Assembly: GCF_000003605.2 (NCBI RefSeq)
Contig: NW_003122420.1
Span: forward strand, 11,513-44,467
Origin: Saccoglossus kowalevskii
Taxonomy: Eukaryota; Hemichordata; Enteropneusta; Harrimaniidae
DNA: 32,955 bases
Reading direction: 5' to 3'
The translations under genes were made by a program, and so were the position numbers. Positions 11,001 through 22,800 of this stretch are shown here, piece by piece (the first letter of the stretch is position 1; every line of letters starts with the position of its first letter). The notes below the pieces were generated by a model, which worked only from the letters and a program-made list of their open reading frames with translations, had not been told where the DNA came from and made no database searches.

Positions 11001-12600
11001 TGCCCTTCACGTTGTCAGGCAAAACCTTGCCACATTCTTATATACTGACTTGCACTATAACAAAAAATTGTTCTAGTACACCAATTTGAAAGCAGTGTAC
11101 CCTGGCATCCCAAATCCTAAAACTTAAGGGTACAATTTTGGATGTCAACTGATGTTTGATTCATAACTTTGCTAATTTGATTTTACACAAAATGTAAATT
11201 TATAATATCTGAACTTTTCCATTCATTTGGTTACATTACCAGTATTATGAAGGACAGCAAAAACATGGCACAGACATTTTCCTTTGCTCTAAATATAAAA
11301 CTACAAAGTTATGTAAAAAGAGATTTATTGGCAGTAAAGTGAGTATTGAATATGTTGTATATAATATCACTATCATGTCCTCTCAATTTCAATGTACGAT
11401 GTATTACGGTAAGTGGTATGAGCATGTACATAAATCGTTTGATTTGCCGATGTTGAGACTGGACCCGAGGTTACGCAGATTGCAGAAATCACTTATATCT
11501 AGGCCAGTTATCACTGAAAACTCCATAAACAGTTGCTTGTGGTTTACTTCAGCTGTAATAAAATTCAAATTAATTTTACAAAAAGGGCTTAAAGCATACT
11601 CCACCAAATAAAATTTGTATTGTAAACTCAAATTAAAATGTTGTTTTGACAATATATTAGTCAATAATTAAAAATAGGAATGTTCTAAATAGAATATTGC
11701 AGTTCATGTACAAAGCTTAAAAAAAAAAGTGCAACCAAAATTTCAAAATGTACACATGTATAAGAGTAATATAGATAAAGTTTTAAAATAAACTGGATTA
11801 TTATAATCTACATGAAAAATACAATGTAAATGAACACTCTACAACTCTTTCTACTTAAAACAGTGTGCAATTTTTCCATTAAAATACCACACTGCATGTT
11901 ATGTCAGTAAGCACTACTGACCATAGTTTCAAACAAAATGTGACATTTTTAGACAGCGCCCCCAGTGTTGAACAGCGTGAAATCCTACAATTCATAAGAA
12001 ACAATGCAAGACTGGGTCCCATACTTTACTGGTGCCGCTGAAATCATGAGTGTCACCATTTTTCCCAACAACATTTTCTTTATATATTTTACTATAATTT
12101 TGTGTTTGTTATTGAACCAAATCAACATAAATTCCCACTAAATACAATTTTTAGAAAACTAACATGCAAGTTTATTTTTGAACAGTTGGATGTTGTTATA
12201 CTTCAATTTGAGAACAATATAATATGCAACTTAATTGTTGAGTAAGAAACGAAAATGAAACAACGAAAATAAAGCACTTTATATGGGAATGTAGAAGTTT
12301 CATTATTAGGTGGTGTCTACGTCAGTAAGCATTGAATACAACACAACACAAAATGAATTAACCCTCAAACTGATGGTAAATTATCATTCTATTAGTTAGA
12401 CAACATGACTTTGGTTCAAACTATATTTTATTATTTCCCTTTAGCAATTCAACCACATAGCGGATGTTGTCAATTCATCTTGATGTTTAATTATTTTATT
12501 GAAAAGAAACAAAATTAGTTGCATTTCGAGTCTTTCTTTAAGTTTACAATCCAGTTACTAATAAAACTCACAATGATTCAGCCCCATTAGTTTTTTAAAG

Positions 12601-12606
12601 TTTATT
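12601..12606 (-). promoter_or_regulatory. Candidate polyadenylation signal for BAIAP3-like gene
   Basis: TTTATT on the plus strand is AATAAA on the minus strand, about 1.17 kb downstream of the stop. A closer ATTAAA variant lies at 13663-13658. Either could be used; the sequence does not decide. Confidence 0.25.
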
Positions 12607-13779
12607 CGACCACCTACCTCAAATATTAATAAATTGTTCATGGTTCGATTAACGGAAGGAACGCTGCAAGTTGGGAAGTCATTGTTCTAATAAAAATTGC
12701 ATTGATAAATAAATAAATAACGTAGTAACAATTAGAGAAATGATAGGTACATGTCAATGTGTTTAGTCTGTAATCCCTTTAACTATCAAAATACATTTAA
12801 AAAAATCAATATTGCACAATTATATAAAAACAATGCACAACATTAAAATATTGTTGAAATCACTAATAGTAAAATTATTCTGAAACTGTTGATATTGATT
12901 TTCTCAAGGCAAATTAAGTAAAAAATACAATGTATTTAAAAAGTAAATGGCAGAATTAAGTTCTTTTTGTTCGTCAAATTATAGTGTTGGACGTGGGCAG
13001 CAAAAGATATATCCCAGGAAAGTTTTACTGAATATATATATATATTATCTATATAAGGAAATCATTTGCATAAATCCCATAATGCATGTGATTTAGTAGC
13101 CAATTACTACATACCGATAAATGATTGACACCATTTCACATATTTTGACAAATACATGAATTGTTAATAGCCAATATAAGGTGGATGTTTCTGATAAATA
13201 AATTAAAACTACTGATAAATATTTCACAAATTCAAAAAACTGTTTAGATTATGTAAAGGATGATGAGATACATCTGACATAACAGCCATAAAATTTGTAA
13301 TCAGTACTTGAGATGTAGGTACTTCAAAAGGAGAAATTTACAAAAGCCACAAATTTGCAAGGCCTACGAAAAAGGTTTATCACAATGAATTTTGTTTTAT
13401 AAGGCCTGCAATCAATTATTCTAAGAGAGAGAAAAAGTCAAGCATTGCAAATTGGTTAAAAGTAAATTAATTTTTTTCAGTATATCACTTTCACAAGTCT
13501 GGTGTGACATTGTACTTTGGTTGATCAGCTACCCTGTTGTCACGAAAGAAGCATGGTTGGCAGACATTTCTCCGTGTACAGTTTATAGTTAGTGTATGTA
13601 ATTATTTATAAAAACAAAACATTGGTGCAATCTTATATTTCTTTAGACTGCAAAATATTTAATTGTATGGAAAATATGTAAACATTATTTCTGTTGTTTT
13701 GGTAACAACATGGAGCAACATCCCTGAATATAGTATGATATCTTTCACATTTCATCCTCTTCTTTCCAAGACCTTCTGA

Positions 13780-13895
13780 CTATGATTTCTGAGACTGTAC
13801 TTTCTCGATCAGTTGATGTCTTTTTTTCACAATTTCCTGGGCAGCCTTGTCTGAATGTGCTCTGCTTTCCAAGATGCTGAACAGGTCATTGCCGG
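13780..13895 (-). CDS. BAIAP3: BAIAP3-like terminal exon with stop
   Basis: Acceptor TGTTTACAG. It encodes GNDLFSILESRAHSDKAAQE then IVKKRHQLIEKVQSQKS and a TAG at 13782-13780. The LLESR--D--AQ-FVK-R pattern is the usual ending of BAIAP3 and UNC13D. Confidence 0.95.
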
Positions 13896-16800
13896 CTGTA
13901 AACAAAGAATTATGGTAGCATGAGATGCAGGAAAACCAACAACACTCTTGTTTTAATGGAAATATGTCTTAACAACGTATATTTGAACTAGTGCTAAAGC
14001 GTAAACCATTGATTTTTTCACATTGCAAATATTCTCAAATCAAACATTCGTAGATGTTTATGGTGACTAAGGGCACCTAACTCTCATCTAAAGATCTCTT
14101 GTGATGCTTTCATTGTTAAAAAAGCCTGACCAATGATATTCATGAAAATTTGTCTTCTTAAAATTAAAGCGATCCACAATATTAGCCTGCATAGAAAATG
14201 TCTGATTCTTCAAATTGGATGTGAAATCGATGTTTGACGTCTGTTAGTGCACATAATGTATAATAATACCGTAATAATAACTTTATTACATTCTTAGAAA
14301 TACTAAGTGTTCTTTTCATTTATAGCAAAAAAGATGAAATATAAACAACAAATAAAAAAAGTGTTGTTTTCATTGAAATTTATGATTATATTTTTGTTAG
14401 TACTTTCCATTAAGAATATAAATTTGTTTTGGTCATATCAGTTTGATATTTTTTGTAATAATAGTACTGGGTAATAATAATTATCTTTATTGCGTTCGTA
14501 TCCCTATTAGGATTTTGACTAAAATGCAATACAGATGTGAATAAAGACAAACAAACAGAAAAAAAAAAAAAAAAGTCTGTTTTCAGTTCTCTGTAAGTGC
14601 GCAATTTATTTTTGTGATTTTTCCCTTTGTTATCATTGTCTAAAATCTGTTTAAAATTTTTTTCAAACTTTGTTTTTAGTTTTTCTGATATTATTTTATC
14701 TATATTTACATTGTTCGCATTTTGCTTTTTTTCTTCCTGCCACAAATGGTCTATATCTAGATCTTTAAGTATAAGTTTTAACCCGGAAACCCAGTAGTAG
14801 GTGCCAGAGTTGTCTAGTTCTAAGCCAAGACTGTATGCTTCATAGACCAGAGAATTTTCAGGCATTTTTTTTATTCAAGACCAGTATTTGACCATCTGTT
14901 TTGTCCCTGTTGTAATTAATGGATGCCTTCCCAATTCTAAAAGACATGCCACATTGGTCGCTTTGCTGTTAACTTTGAGTAGGTATTTGCAGTATTTCAT
15001 GTGCAATTGTTTCATTGGTGACATGATATTCATATACATCTTTTGGTGTTTAATTATACTATCTGACCAGATTTCTGCACAGTATAAAAGTATTGGTTTT
15101 ATCATGGTATCAAACATTTTAAGATTTAGGGCATATCATGAGTTAACATAATACTGTTAACATCATTGCACATTTTGTTTGGCTTCTAATATGAACCCAC
15201 CTCACAAAATGTACCATAATTATAGTAATAAAGAATAGACAAACCAATTTGACTTACTAGATGCAGTAGGTTGACTTAGTAATAAAGTCATTGGTTTAAG
15301 TTTCTCAAATCCACCACAATCATGAGAAAGTCCTGGTATGCTACCAAGAGGCAGATAGGCTTCACCGGCATAGTCGTTAGTTAGAATGATATCATGGTCC
15401 ATCACAGTAAGCAAGACACATGCTCCTCTATGACGACAGTCAGCTGTCGACACAACACTGTAGCAAATTAAAAGATTTGAGAATGAATATACAAAAACAT
15501 GTCTCATAGATGCATAGTGACAAAAACTATATAAGGATATTTAAGTAGCATTCCCTCTTGTGTTCTTTATGGCACCGTTTACTGATCCTTTTGTAAGCAT
15601 AAATGGCTTTAGATTTTGTATAGCTTGAGAAATCTTATTGAAACAGAATCCTGATATCAAATGTAAAAGATTGTTTTACCTAGCTTTGTCAATTATGTAT
15701 TGTTTCACATACAAATAATGAACTGATTTGGTCCAGAGGGTTCTGAAATATGACTCCAGACGGATGGACGCATGGACAAACAGAACATGGCGTAATAATC
15801 AGTAGGAATTCCACTTTATAAGGTTGGTTCTGGTAAAACCCTATACAATCTCATGTTATAATGAAATTAACTCATTGGTCACGATATAATATGGTTCCAT
15901 TTAGAATGTGGACATCCAGCGATCACCCCATAGTCATATCCTTATAAAGTGATTGAATCNNNNNNNNNNNNNNNNNNNNNNNNNNNNNNNNNNNNNNNNN
16001 NNNNNNNNNGCCCATGGTACAGTTATAAGTGTTCAACCCTTAGCTGTACTGATCAGTTTTCTGAAACAACAACTACATTTATGGCTTGAATTTCAGTCTT
16101 GAGAGGGTACCTGTTGTCAGAGCCAAAGTTTAAACAACTGACTTGGCATATGAAGGGTACCAATATTGAAGAGCACAAAGCCAAACTAATTGGTCATCAA
16201 AGCCTTTGTAAAGTTCAACCCCAGTCTGCAAACGTATATATGCTACAGATGTTGTGTGACTACTTAATAATACAGTAATCCTATGCTACAACATACAAAG
16301 CATACTTTTGGTTAAATCACTTACAATTCAAAGTTCTCTTCAAAAAGTGGGTGTAGTGTTTTCTTGACAACCTTGGTTTGTTTCACGTCAAGTCGATTGA
16401 ACACATGTTTAGGCAATAATTCCACCATTACAAATGGATCACTTAATCCTATTGTGAAATTAAAAAATACAGAAAAGATTGAAAGTTATTGCAACCCCCG
16501 GGACAAATGTTGAGGGTAAGAGCAACTGATTAATTAGCATCGCAAAAAAAAAATTTGAAAAGTTAAATTGAGGAAACTAAATTAAGAATGGTCAAGATTA
16601 TTGAACAAGTGATTCTATTGAAGAAGACATGCAGTACACAATGTACAAAAATACAAGGACACAATCAACTTGATATCTACTCTAACCATTTTGCAGTAGC
16701 ATTAGATGTGTTTGTCTCACTATTCTCATGATCAATGAGATGTTCAGTGCATGTCACCATGGGTAGGAGCCCTTATCTATTATTTACCTTTAGTATAAAA

Positions 16801-19800
16801 AAAAAATGCTTACCGTTGGAATCCAGAGGAATGACATTTGCTGCGTTCATTATCTGTATACAAAACTTTTCTCTTTCTTGGTTGTAAAAGCACTTGACAG
16901 TAAGTGCACCAAACTCCTCACTTTCTCTATGAACCTTGAACAGAATAAAATTTTTATGTTATCTGATATACAAAGTATAATGATGCAGGAAAGAATCACA
17001 CAAGTTTAACTTTCAAAATGTTGTATAGCGCCCTCAAACATATTACTGACTTTTCTTTTGTTTTTATACCACCTATTTGATTGGCTGAAAGTTTTAACAG
17101 TTGTCATAAACTCAATAAAAATTCTGTAACATGGTGTCTCACCTGTTCATCTATCTTTTCCAAGTAGTAAAGCTCAATAAGCTCTTCAGTTGGTGTTTTA
17201 TTAAGTTTTAAGTAGTTTAGTAGTAATTTGCAGTCTTCATTCATGATAAGATCCATTGAGAGACCCTTCTCATCAGCATAGAAAAAGTCAATTAAGATCT
17301 GGAAAAAGAAATACACATGTAGTAAAAGACTTCACAAGATGTTCATTCACAGAATGGCTATATATCAAGTGATTAAATTATTCTAATGTACACCTAAGCC
17401 AGTATTGAATGAAAACTAGCACACTTACGCCACCATTGAATGAAAACTAGCACACCTAAGCCAGTATTGAATTAAAACTAGCACACTTAAGCCAGTATTT
17501 AATGAAAACTAGCACACCTAAGCCAGTAGTGAATGAAAGCTAGCACACCCAAGCCAGTATTGAATGAAAACTAGCACACCTAAGCCACTATTTAATGGAA
17601 ACTAGCACACCTAAACCAGTATTGAATGAAAACTAGCACACCTAAGCCAGTATTGAATGAAAACTAGCACACTTAAGCCACTATTGAATGAAAACTAGCA
17701 CACTTAAGCCACTATTGAATGAAAACTAGCACACCTAAGCCAGTAGTGAATGAAAGCTAGCAAACCTTAACAATAAGAAAACTTGACATATTAATGTACT
17801 ATACCTACCTCTAAGGCATCAAACAGTCGCAGATAAAACAAAGTCTCTTTCTATAGAAGAAAAACAATCACAACTCTATTAATATTGAAATTGATTTAAA
17901 TCTACAATGGTGATCATCCAGTCCAAAACAAACTAGTAACACACAGGTAAAACCTGCATGAACCAAACTCTGTGAAAACTGGAAACCTGTCTAAACCATT
18001 TTCTCATTCTTATTTGCTAATATCAAATCCCTCTTTTAATTCAACACATATATATGAACAGAATCATTTTCTCAATTTATCTGGAGTTCAGTTTCGACAG
18101 GTTTTCTTTCAATTTAATATTCCTTGGTTATCCATCTGTGTAGTTGATAACAGACAGCTTGGTTCTGTTGTTTTGAGCGATTAATAATAAAATGCCAGTT
18201 CGTTAAAATCACCCCCGTTTAACTAGCTAAATCCTATCTCTCCTTATAAGCCTACAATATATTAATTGAAACCCTGGTGCCAAGATGCATAGTGAAATAA
18301 TAACAGAAATAATTTTATTTATCCAAAGCTAATACATAAATGCACCAGGGTTGCAATGTAATCTTAATACCTGTCTATCTTGTTTACCTGACTACTCAAG
18401 AGCCGCCAAAATCTCTGTAACCAGCTTACCCCTTCATTAGATTCCACTTGTTCCTGTAACTCATTCAACACAACATGCCAGATCTCCTCAAGGATTCTGT
18501 AAGATAAATGCATGCTCAAATATTCTACCAAAGAAACTATCATAATAGCACAACAATCCCATGTAGTTAAGGAGCATTCATGTAACATAAATGCAAATCA
18601 AGATTTAAGACTTGTAAGACTTGTCAATTACAACTATACCTGTCAAAGTTTGCTCGTAGTAATGTATTGTTAAGTGTTATCAAGTTACTGTCCAAATACT
18701 CCATCAGTGGACATATCGCCTGTAAATAAAAAGATTGAAAGTTTGTTAAGTATTTACTGAAATGTAAGATCCTAACTAACTTTTATTAACTCTAATAAGT
18801 ATCACTTTAAAGATTCATAAGGGTGTGCGATACAGATTTTGTATCAGCTTCTTGTCAATCAAACTTTTTCTAACCAATGGCATCACAGAATGAAGTGGAA
18901 GCGTAAATTATTATCACCTTACTCAAAAACGGACACACTGCAAGAACACTAATAAAACAACCTGAGATAATTAGGCCAGGAGACCAGAGCCATTTTTTTA
19001 AATAAAAATATAAAATCACAAGTATCTGTTTCAATGGCAACAAGTTAAGCATAACTCATAGTAAAAATGCTTTTCATATCAATAAGAATTTGAGTGTATG
19101 TTTTGTGCTAGTAGTAAACATTCTCTTTCCCTATATTCATTCAGTTGTCTATGATGTCCACCTAATACCATATTTGGTGAACCTGATAAGAGTGAATGAA
19201 GTGAGCACTGTTTAAGGGGTAAAAGGGGGCTCTCTGGTTGTCTATTTCATCTCAGGAACCAATTGTGTCCAAATATATATTTTACTACAGTACTGTTGTA
19301 AACTCACGTCATCAGCTGGTACAGACATGGGTGCCCATGTGAGATGAAAGACAAATTTCTTGATATCTGGTTTCATCTTCTCACCAACTCTTTGTACAAT
19401 CTTCCATATCTGATTACACATATCTTCATCAGCACTTTTCAACACAGTATGTAAAGATTCCCTGCACTGTTTTCCACTTTTACTGCCATGTGCTTTTTCC
19501 ATGGCATGTTGTATCTCAGAATATCCTAACACTTGGGGCAGCGGTTTCAGAGACTTTCTCACATGTTCTATATCATTTATTGTTATACATAGCTAGAAAA
19601 AAAAATATTAAAAGTTCATTCATGAATAAAACTGTGTATAGATTGAGCATTTGAATATGCATGGCTTAATAAAATAGAGGAAAACATCACATTCATTTAA
19701 TAGCGTATTTCATCATAGAAATGAAATGCATACTGTATGAAATGTACAAACATCACTATAATTTTTTTTTTTTTTTTAAATATTATTGTGCCAGGTGACA

Positions 19801-22800
19801 GTTCTGGACGTTGAATATCACTGTTGTCTCTCCTGACTTTTTTTTTGTATGTGCAAATTGCAAGTGCTAGTGCTGACACAGTGCATTTTTGCCACAGAAG
19901 TCATACTCATGTTTGGGACTACATGACAGAGCCCTGCGGCCATCTCTCTGTCAAATGGCAATTTAATGCACTATCCTGGTGTCAACCAGGCTCGGTTGAA
20001 CACAAGCACCTGCGGACCTTAACCAAGGTTCCCCCAAAGTCGCATTCATTAGTGAATGAATCTCGGCCAGTGGAATTGGCCTTCCAATTGAGTCTGTGGC
20101 ACACTCACCCAGGGTAGAGGTCGACCCTTTGATATTCAGCCTAAGGTAGGATTTGAACTTGGGTCAACTGATCATGAGTCTGAAGTGACAACCAATATGC
20201 TACCAGTGACCAGTGCTATAGTACATCACTTATTAAAACAGTGACAACCAATATGCTACCAGTGACCAGTGCTATAGTACATCACTATTAAAACAGTGAC
20301 AACCAATATGCTACCAGTGACCAGTGCTATAGTACATCACTATTAAAACAGTGACAACCAATATGCTACCAGTGACCAGTGCTATAGTACATCACTATTA
20401 AAACAGTGACAACCAATATGCTACCAGTGACCAGTGCTATAGTACATCACTATTAAAACAGTGACAACCAATATGCTACCAGTGACCAGTGCTATAGTAC
20501 ATCACTATTAAAACAGGCTACAGCAACTGAAAATATAGCTACACAGGGTTTGTGAAGCATTTATAGTTGTTTGTAAGACTTACCTGTTCTGTAATATCAA
20601 ATTGTCCTTCATCATCAAAGTAGCCGTTTTGTTTTAATTTGTCATGCATAACATCTGCATAGTACACAGCACCTTTTGCGATATCCTAATTATATAAGAA
20701 ATATACACAATGTTATTATGGAAATGAATGAATGATGGAACAAATGGAAAGGGAGATGGATGGATAGATGGAAGGGTGAATGGATGAATGAATGAATGAA
20801 TCAATCAATCAATCAATCAATCAACTAATCGACTAATCGATTAATATTATCTGGGCTCTCTCTGGAATTTGCTAGGTAATAGTAAATTTACTAATCAAGA
20901 AAAAAAAGTATTAGTAAACTTTGTCTGGAAACTGCGGAGCATTTTCCCGCGACCGAGCACAACGGGGAAGAGAGAAGGAGAGGGAGGTGTCCCCTCTGTC
21001 GTCCGCCGAAAACAAGAACAGCATGCTGAAAATGGTGCTTGCTGGTGCAACCTGAGCTCTAATTTTGTGTGTAATTTTATGACATCAAATTAGGCAGTCT
21101 GCTCCACAAAATGTACCATTTATGATGGTACAACAAAACATCACAACAAAATATGCAATGTAGACACCAGAACCTTTATTTGAATAACTCAGTATTAATT
21201 AAACATATTCATGATAAGCTCACATTGTTAACAGTGGGGAAAATAGTCATCATTCAAAAGTTCACTAAGTTCACTGCCAAGAACATAAGTCTGTGAATAA
21301 ATTTTCACGGGAAATTTCTCAGAAAAAAACTCTATGCCAATCAATATTATTATGAAGTAATCTCCCGTGCTCATCGTGCAAACCCGCATGTTGACGTTTA
21401 TGACGACACAAAATGACTATTTATTTTCATCGAAATTTCTGAATTAAAGTGAAAAAGTAACTAAAGTAACTTTCGGTCTTGTAACTCGATCTCAATGCTA
21501 AGAATAGCTGCAGATCTGCAGCTATGCTAAGAATGCCCGGTAAGAATGTTACACAAATTATAGTATTTTTCGATCGATTCGCTAACATTGTCTCACCTTC
21601 CATTAGCTGTGGAATCATAGCCCTATGTTGCCGACCGCATTATTTACGTGACAGAGACTGGCCAGCCCATGTTCGACATACAACAACAAAAATAAAAACA
21701 AGACGTCCGAATGAAATTGGTAGGGCAAAATTAGATTGTATGTCGCACCAAAGAGCTACGGAACCGCAGCTAACCTTCCATTATTTCTGAAATCGTGCTG
21801 CAGTACGATCAACTTTCAGTTTCTTGGTGCTGTCAGGGTTAGGACACCCATTTGTTTCTGGTTCTGAACACGATTTGGCGGTTTTTCCATCTCGTCGTGA
21901 AAAATACTCTTAGAAGTAACGGGACGTTGTTTAACTTTAAAATGGCAATCACGCAAACCCTAACACGCGTGATGATCACAGTCGAGTCTTGACAATTAAA
22001 TGAGCGCGATTTGCGAGGGTATTTTGTACAAAATGTGTTCGTAAATCCTACTAATAGATATTTATTTTGTTCGTAAATTTTGTCAAAATTTCGTAATTTA
22101 CGACATTTGCGAGCGACAGCGAGAGCACAGTATTATAGGGCTACAACTTGGGTAGAACTTGAAAATTTGCTTCTCTGGCTTCATTTGTGACTTTTTTCTT
22201 AATTGATCTCTAGTGATTTAGCAATGAGATAGATAAGTGAAAGCAATATAAAATACTTACATCAGTAACCTTTGTAACATACAAGAAAGAACCGGTTGTA
22301 TCAGGCCAATCCAACTTCTGCCAAAATTCACGGATCTGAAAAATTTCACAATACACAGTTATTTTTAGTAAACTTCAATAAAGAGCTCTCAAAAGTCTAA
22401 GTTTATATCTACACATTGCCTTTTGAGATGAGATGAACTAACCAGCTCTTTCAAAGAATCTTTCAGTATTTCTAAGAATGTACTTTTGTCTTCCAATTGT
22501 GATAATTTAACACCAGTTGTATAATATAAATCTTGGTATTGTCCAATAAGTAAAAGGGAAAAAAAAAAATTCACTCACAATACAACCGGTAATATTGCCT
22601 ACCTGTGCAAAACAGCAACTGGTATCAACAGCAGATGTACTGTGTTTCACCATACAGTCAACTAGAACTATCTACAATAGTGCATATGTCAAATTATAAG
22701 GAATACTACGGTACACACATTCAAAGTATTAAAGTTAAGAATGTTTTATTTGTATTTACAGCCTTGTATATATATAACAATATTTCTGTATGGTCAATTT

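Larger units (their letters stand above)
7513..13779. other. Intergenic region and distal 3' UTRs, no gene recognised
   Basis: Over 6 kb of A+T-rich sequence between the two convergent genes. Reading frames here are short, lack splice support and resemble nothing I know. Landmarks are a G16 run at 8040-8055, a GAGGGCGC core at 8136-8143, AACCGGTT at 8911-8918, TACCGGTA at 7896-7903 and 10023-10030, an AGCGCCCCC core at 11955-11963, and an ATATAT run near 13035-13046. The left part may belong to TMC transcripts and the right part to the 3' UTR of the BAIAP3-like gene. Confidence 0.6.

Noticed and set aside
8595-11664. Several 62-90 residue frames in the intergenic region
   Set aside because: Their lengths are expected by chance, they overlap on opposite strands (11339-11611 against 11404-11664), and none shows a known motif.
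14888-15151. An 87-residue plus-strand frame
   Set aside because: It is antisense to the CR1/L2-like C-terminal fragment.
19824-20117. A 97-residue plus-strand frame
   Set aside because: It is antisense to the SINE body and resembles no known protein.
20149-20205. A functional tRNA-Met gene
   Set aside because: Two of five anticodon-stem pairs fail, and the sequence continues into a 300-bp body with an A tail. It is a SINE head.
17388-20515. Tandem arrays at 17388-17766 and 20183-20515 as CRISPR arrays
   Set aside because: Units are contiguous without unique spacers, there are no cas genes and the context is a eukaryotic intron.
21524-21790. An 88-residue plus-strand frame in the CpG-rich block
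   Set aside because: No recognisable domain, no splice sites in phase, and it is opposite in strand to the host gene. Kept only as part of the CpG-block observation.
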